Source of the DNA: Spartobacteria bacterium
GTDB taxonomy: Bacteria; Verrucomicrobiota; Verrucomicrobiia; Chthoniobacterales; Chthoniobacteraceae
Assembly: GCA_025355595.1 (NCBI GenBank)
Contig: JANXZI010000116.1
Span: 1 to 11,105 of the forward strand
DNA length: 11,105 nt
Direction of reading: 5' to 3'
The stretch's first letter is position 1; each line of letters opens with the position of its first letter. The notes below the pieces were generated by a model, which was not told where the DNA came from, ran no database searches, and saw only the letters and a list, made by a program, of their open reading frames with translations. A program made the position numbers and the translations under genes. Shown here in pieces: positions 8,074 through 11,105 of the stretch.

Positions 8074-8155
8074 AATTTTGAATGGTGAATTTTGAATGGC
8101 AAACTGGCCACCACACGCATCTCCACTCACCATTCACAATTCAGCATTCAAAATT
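8074..8155. repeat. AT-rich inverted repeat, 26-bp arms, 30-base loop
   Basis: The arms 8074-8099 (beginning AATTTTGAATGGTGAATT) and 8130-8155 (ending CAGCATTCAAAATT) match at 24 of 26 positions. Each arm itself is built of GAAT/ATTC units with a period of about eight bases. The element fills half of the gap between the permease stop (8163) and the carboxypeptidase start (8007), both read on the minus strand, and is much poorer in GC than both genes. In RNA it would form a long hairpin that could end transcription, stabilise one side of the mRNA or slow read-through. It has no T-run of the classical terminator kind beyond the TTTT inside the arm. Confidence 0.85.
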
Positions 8156-8162
8156 ATTGCGC

Positions 8163-11105
8163 TCACTCACTCCGCAGCGCCGCGAGCTGCGAGCGGCGCA
8201 ACGCGAGGCGCGTCGCGAGCCAGGCCCAGAATGCGCCGAGCAGCGCCATGCCCGCGAGCAACGTGAGGATTCCACGCCATGGAAAATGCGCGGCCTGCGC
8301 GGAGAGGCGCGGCCACACCGCCGTGAGCGCACTCACTGCGCCGATGCCGAGCGCTCCGACGATGAGCCACCGGTGCTCCGCGAAGACGAGCGCGAGCAGC
8401 AGCCGCGGCGTGAAACCGACGGCTTCGAGCAGGCCGAATTCGCGGCGGCGCTCGAAGACATTCCGCGCGACGACGATGCCGAGGCCCGCGCTGCCGAGCA
8501 GCATTCCGAGTCCGCCGAGGACTTGGAAAATCGAGAGGTAGGTGTTCTCGACTTCGTTGAATTCCGCGAGGCGCTTCGTGGCGGAGACGAGTTCGAGCCC
8601 GCGATCACCGAGCTGCCGCGTAAGATGCTCGCGCACGGCGTCCGCCTTTTCGCGCGGGCAATCCACGAGGAAAAAACGATAGCCGGCGGTGTTCGGAAAT
8701 TTTGCAACGAAGTCGCGCTCGGGGATGATCACGAGGCCTTGCAGCACGCTGCCATCCACGGTCGCGGCGAATTTGATCCGCACGAGCTCTCCGCGCTCGC
8801 CGGGGACTTCCAGTACATCGCCGAGTTTTTTTTGCAGCGCCCATTGCAGCGTGTTTGCGTCCACCACGCCGGGGATGGCGGTCGCGTCCTTTGACGTTAC
8901 ACCGCGCCATTCTAGACCGAAACGATTCCCGCCACGCACAGCACGGTCTGCCTCGGGTAGCGCGGGCGTCCCGCCTGCCGTTGGACGCGTCCCGCGTCCA
9001 ACATCGGATGTCGAGGGACGTTCGTTTCCAGCGGAGGCATCACGCTGCGGAGCGTGTGCGACGTTCGATGTTCCCGGCGGGACGCCGGGAACGGCAGGCG
9101 GGACACCCGCGCGACCCGAGGTCCGCGTCTCGGTTGCGCCCACATTTTCCAACTCCGAAAAATCCACGCCGAGGATGCGCGGCTGCACGGCTCGGTTGAG
9201 ATTCAGGCAGCTCGCATCGTCGCCGTCTCGCACGCGGAATTGCACGATGCGGACGCCGGACATGAGCTTGTCATCGAGCGCGTAGGCTTCGCGGCCTTTT
9301 GCGGAATTCAGGTCATCGTAGATCGGCGCGCTGCTCTCGCCGATGAAGGCGAAGCCGCCAGTGCCAGTGTCGCGTCGCGTCGTGTCCTCGGGCGCGCCTT
9401 TGCGGAAGGAATCCACGGCGATGACCATGAAGACGCCGCTCGCGAGCACGGCGATGGTCGCCATGCTGCGTCCGCGTCGGCGCGAGATGTTGCGCGCGCC
9501 GAGCTGCGCGATGGATTCCGCGCCGGTGCCCGTGGCGAGGCTGCGCAGAGCCGCGAGCGCAAACAGGCATCCCGCGACGAGCAGCAGCGCGCCCGCGCCG
9601 AAGAATGCGCCGGAGTTTCCGCGCGCGAGCACGGCGAGCGCGAGCGCGGCGACGAGGCATGTAGCCGCGCTTGTCAAAGCGCGGGCTGATCCCTTCCCGG
9701 CGCGGCCCGGATGCGTGCCCGCGCTCTCAAGAGCGCGGCTACGGGACTGCGCGGCTCCCTCGTGATGCACGGTGCCGGTGAGCAGCGCGGCGGCCTCCAT
9801 TTTGAAAAGCTTCCGGCTCGCGAGCCACATCGCAATCATCGCGACGAACACACCACTCGCGGTGCCGATGGCGATCTTCGCCGCCGAGGGCGCAAAGACG
9901 AAGCGCGTGCCGCCGGTCGCGCCGCTCCACACGCCGGCGAGCGCGTGCAGCACGCCCTTCGTGTAGAGCGCGGCGAGCAATGCGCCGGCGAGAGAGCCGA
10001 TGAGCGCGAGCACGAAGCCTTCGCGCAGGAACAGGCGGCGCACCTTTTTCACCGGCCAGCCGACGGCGAGCAGCAGCCCCGCCTCGGCGGCGCGCTGCTC
10101 GATGGTGAAGGTGAACAGCAGCCCCGTGAGCACCGCCGCCGCGGCGATGAGGAAGAAGCTGAAATAGACAAACAGCTCGCCGAAATCCACGGGTGCATCC
10201 GTCGCGGCGAGCGCCTGTTCGCGGAGGTTCACCACGCGAAAGCCGAGCGCGGCGGGGTCTATGAATGCCGCGATGCGCTCGACCTGCTCGCGTTTCGTGC
10301 CGGCGGGATAGCGGATGCTCGTGAGGTTGCCCCAGCGGTTCGCCCACATCTCCTGTCCGGCCTTCAGCGTCACGAAGGCCTTCGGCGTCCCGCGGTATTT
10401 TTCCCAGTATGCCTCGTCCTGCTTGCGCACGCGCGTCGCGTCGAAATCGAAGCCGGGCTTCCATTTTGCGAAGCCCTTCTTGTCGGGCACGTTTGGAAAA
10501 TCGGGCATCCACGAGTCCTTGCCGTCGGCGTCCAACTGGAGCTGCGGCGTGTCCATTTCGAGAATCGGCGCGGCGACGGTGAAAGTGCGCGGCTCCTCGG
10601 TGAGCTGACGCCGCTCGCCCATCACAAAATACTTCAGCGTGAGCTTCGCGCCCGGCGCGACGCCGAGGTCGTCCGCGAGCCAGCGCGTGATCTGGATTTC
10701 GTCGTCCGCGAGCTTCGGATTCACGAAGCCCGACGCAGGCGCATCAATCGCCGTGACCATCGAGTAGGGCGTCGCGGGCGACTTCGCATCCGAGCCGTCG
10801 CCCGCGCGGAGTTCGTTGACGAAGTAGGTGAGGGAGTCGAGGCCGCGGGGTGGAGCGGTGGTGCCGGTCAGTTGTTGAAATGCTTCGACCTGATCACTTG
10901 AAGGATTTTCGTTCTTACGCGCAGCGGACACAATGCTCGCGTCCAAGAACACACGTGGACTGCGAATCTCGGAGCCACCGCCTGCATTCTCCCGCAGTCC
11001 AATATCGTAGGCAGCAAGCATCCCCTGCCATTCCTCTTTCGGCGTCACCATCCCAAACGCATCAATGCGCTCGCGCTCCCCTTGCGAAAGATTTTCGTCT
11101 GCATA
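8163..11105 (-). CDS. Large MacB/FtsX-type ABC transporter permease (5' end outside window)
   Basis: The frame is open to the window edge and gives 980 residues without an N-terminus; related proteins begin with a transmembrane helix and a periplasmic domain, so perhaps 150-250 residues are missing. Numbers below count from the Met at 11051. Residues 72-110 (SLTYFVNELRAG, then TPYSMVTAI), 180-190 (WMPDFPNVPD) and 213-227 (EAYWEKYRGTPKAFV) belong to the periplasmic domain of this family. The first FtsX core has helices near 291-316, 344-365 and 394-411. Helices near 464-504 lead to the second half, which begins ARNISRRRGRSM (519-530), has a helix at 531-546, a second periplasmic domain (about 550-835) and a last FtsX core with helices near 841-861, 881-905 and 926-946. 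The cognate ATPase should lie upstream, outside the window. Residues 437-464 and 644-701 come from palindromic repeat elements and are not family sequence. Substrate unknown. Confidence 0.9.
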   Translation of the reverse strand, partial: YADENLSQGERERIDAFGMVTPKEEWQGMLAAYDIGLRENAGGGSEIRSPRVFLDASIVSAARKNENPSSDQVEAFQQLTGTTAPPRGLDSLTYFVNELRAGDGSDAKSPATPYSMVTAIDAPASGFVNPKLADDEIQITRWLADDLGVAPGAKLTLKYFVMGERRQLTEEPRTFTVAAPILEMDTPQLQLDADGKDSWMPDFPNVPDKKGFAKWKPGFDFDATRVRKQDEAYWEKYRGTPKAFVTLKAGQEMWANRWGNLTSIRYPAGTKREQVERIAAFIDPAALGFRVVNLREQALAATDAPVDFGELFVYFSFFLIAAAAVLTGLLFTFTIEQRAAEAGLLLAVGWPVKKVRRLFLREGFVLALIGSLAGALLAALYTKGVLHALAGVWSGATGGTRFVFAPSAAKIAIGTASGVFVAMIAMWLASRKLFKMEAAALLTGTVHHEGAAQSRSRALESAGTHPGRAGKGSARALTSAATCLVAALALAVLARGNSGAFFGAGALLLVAGCLFALAALRSLATGTGAESIAQLGARNISRRRGRSMATIAVLASGVFMVIAVDSFRKGAPEDTTRRDTGTGGFAFIGESSAPIYDDLNSAKGREAYALDDKLMSGVRIVQFRVRDGDDASCLNLNRAVQPRILGVDFSELENVGATETRTSGRAGVPPAVPGVPPGTSNVAHAPQRDASAGNERPSTSDVGRGTRPTAGGTPALPEADRAVRGGNRFGLEWRGVTSKDATAIPGVVDANTLQWALQKKLGDVLEVPGERGELVRIKFAATVDGSVLQGLVIIPERDFVAKFPNTAGYRFFLVDCPREKADAVREHLTRQLGDRGLELVSATKRLAEFNEVENTYLSIFQVLGGLGMLLGSAGLGIVVARNVFERRREFGLLEAVGFTPRLLLALVFAEHRWLIVGALGIGAVSALTAVWPRLSAQAAHFPWRGILTLLAGMALLGAFWAWLATRLALRRSQLAALRSE
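8951..9121. repeat. In-frame 171-bp palindromic element inside the permease gene
   Basis: The terminal arms 8951-8982 (ending GTCCCGCCTGCCGTT) and 9090-9121 (beginning AACGGCAGGCGGGAC) match at 30 of 32 positions. Between them lie three small perfect hairpins: 8983-8999 (GGACGCG/CGCGTCC, loop TCC), 9041-9056 (CACGCT/AGCGTG, loop GCGG) and 9073-9089 (CCCGGCG/CGCCGGG, loop GGA). The unit is 171 bp, exactly 57 codons, and carries no stop in the permease frame. It encodes Gly/Pro/Ala/Thr-rich low-complexity sequence (start GRAGVPPAVPGVPPG, end TAGGTPALP) in the second periplasmic loop, between conserved blocks QPRILGVDF and VVDANTLQWAL. No target duplication was obvious. Confidence 0.88.
9661..9742. 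repeat. Second palindromic element inside the permease gene (paired hairpins)
   Basis: GTAGCCGCGCT (9661-9671) and its exact reverse complement AGCGCGGCTAC (9732-9742) bound an 82-bp unit. Each end is itself a hairpin: CCGCGCTT/AAGCGCGG with loop GTCA (9665-9684), and CCGCGCTC/GAGCGCGG with loop TCAA (9719-9738). The permease frame passes through without a stop, giving an Arg/Ser/Ala/Gly-rich stretch of about 28 residues (437-464) in the cytoplasmic linker between the first FtsX core and the next membrane helix. The left hairpin shares the GTAG-stem-TCAAA-stem plan with 392-416. Confidence 0.82.

Noticed and set aside
8951..9121. Frameshift or pseudogene in the permease
   Set aside because: The frame stays open through both inserts and the conserved blocks on both sides are intact, so an in-frame insertion fits better than decay.
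8082..10901. Plus-strand open frames opposite the permease (8082-8894, 9054-9689, 9711-10901)
   Set aside because: Antisense to a recognisable permease; products are His/Glu/Arg/Ala-rich without motifs. Parts translate the palindromic elements from the other strand.

Overview
The window reads as chromosomal DNA of a GC-rich, diderm, heterotrophic bacterium, most likely a member of the Verrucomicrobiota. That is an inference from gene families (a ThuA-like secreted protein, a DUF3500-type protein, a split-core FtsX-type permease, a mixed-type phosphofructokinase) and from the many short palindromic repeats; no rRNA or other marker gene is present. No tRNA, rRNA, CRISPR array, transposase or phage gene was seen.

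Layout from left to right. Bases 1-383 (+) hold the 3' end of a DUF3500-like gene. Bases 384-872 hold no convincing gene but carry several small repeats and hairpins. A minus-strand cluster follows, read from right to left: a fatty acid desaturase (4619 to 3489), a ThuA-like secreted protein (3396 to 2473), a small membrane-anchored protein with an HPCDMC motif (2428 to 2000) and an outer-membrane barrel-like protein with a mature N-terminus CDLCPC (1844 to 873). The 350-base gap 4620-4969 separates the desaturase from a divergent plus-strand ABC ATPase (4970-5974) and contains a 38-bp-armed, nearly perfect inverted repeat. The ABC gene runs convergently into a 6-phosphofructokinase gene (7051 to 5960, minus) and their 3' ends overlap by 15 bases. 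The phosphofructokinase start overlaps the stop of a D-alanyl-D-alanine carboxypeptidase-like gene (8007 to 7048) in an ATGA junction. Upstream on the same strand, after a 155-base gap holding an AT-rich inverted repeat, lies a very large MacB/FtsX-type ABC permease (8163 to the window edge at 11105, 5' end missing).

How the genes may work together. The permease, carboxypeptidase and phosphofructokinase are co-oriented, and the last two look translationally coupled. The two small cysteine-motif proteins are probably an envelope module, perhaps connected with metals, but the sequence does not show its substrate. The ABC ATPase has no permease partner beside it.

The most notable signal is not a gene. 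Two different palindromic repeat elements lie inside the reading frame of the permease (8951-9121 and 9661-9742), adding low-complexity segments without breaking the frame. Relatives or analogues of such elements lie between genes at 392-416, 635-755, 4742-4832 and 8074-8155. This resembles in-frame spread of repetitive palindromes, as known for Rickettsia palindromic elements, but here in an unrelated bacterium.
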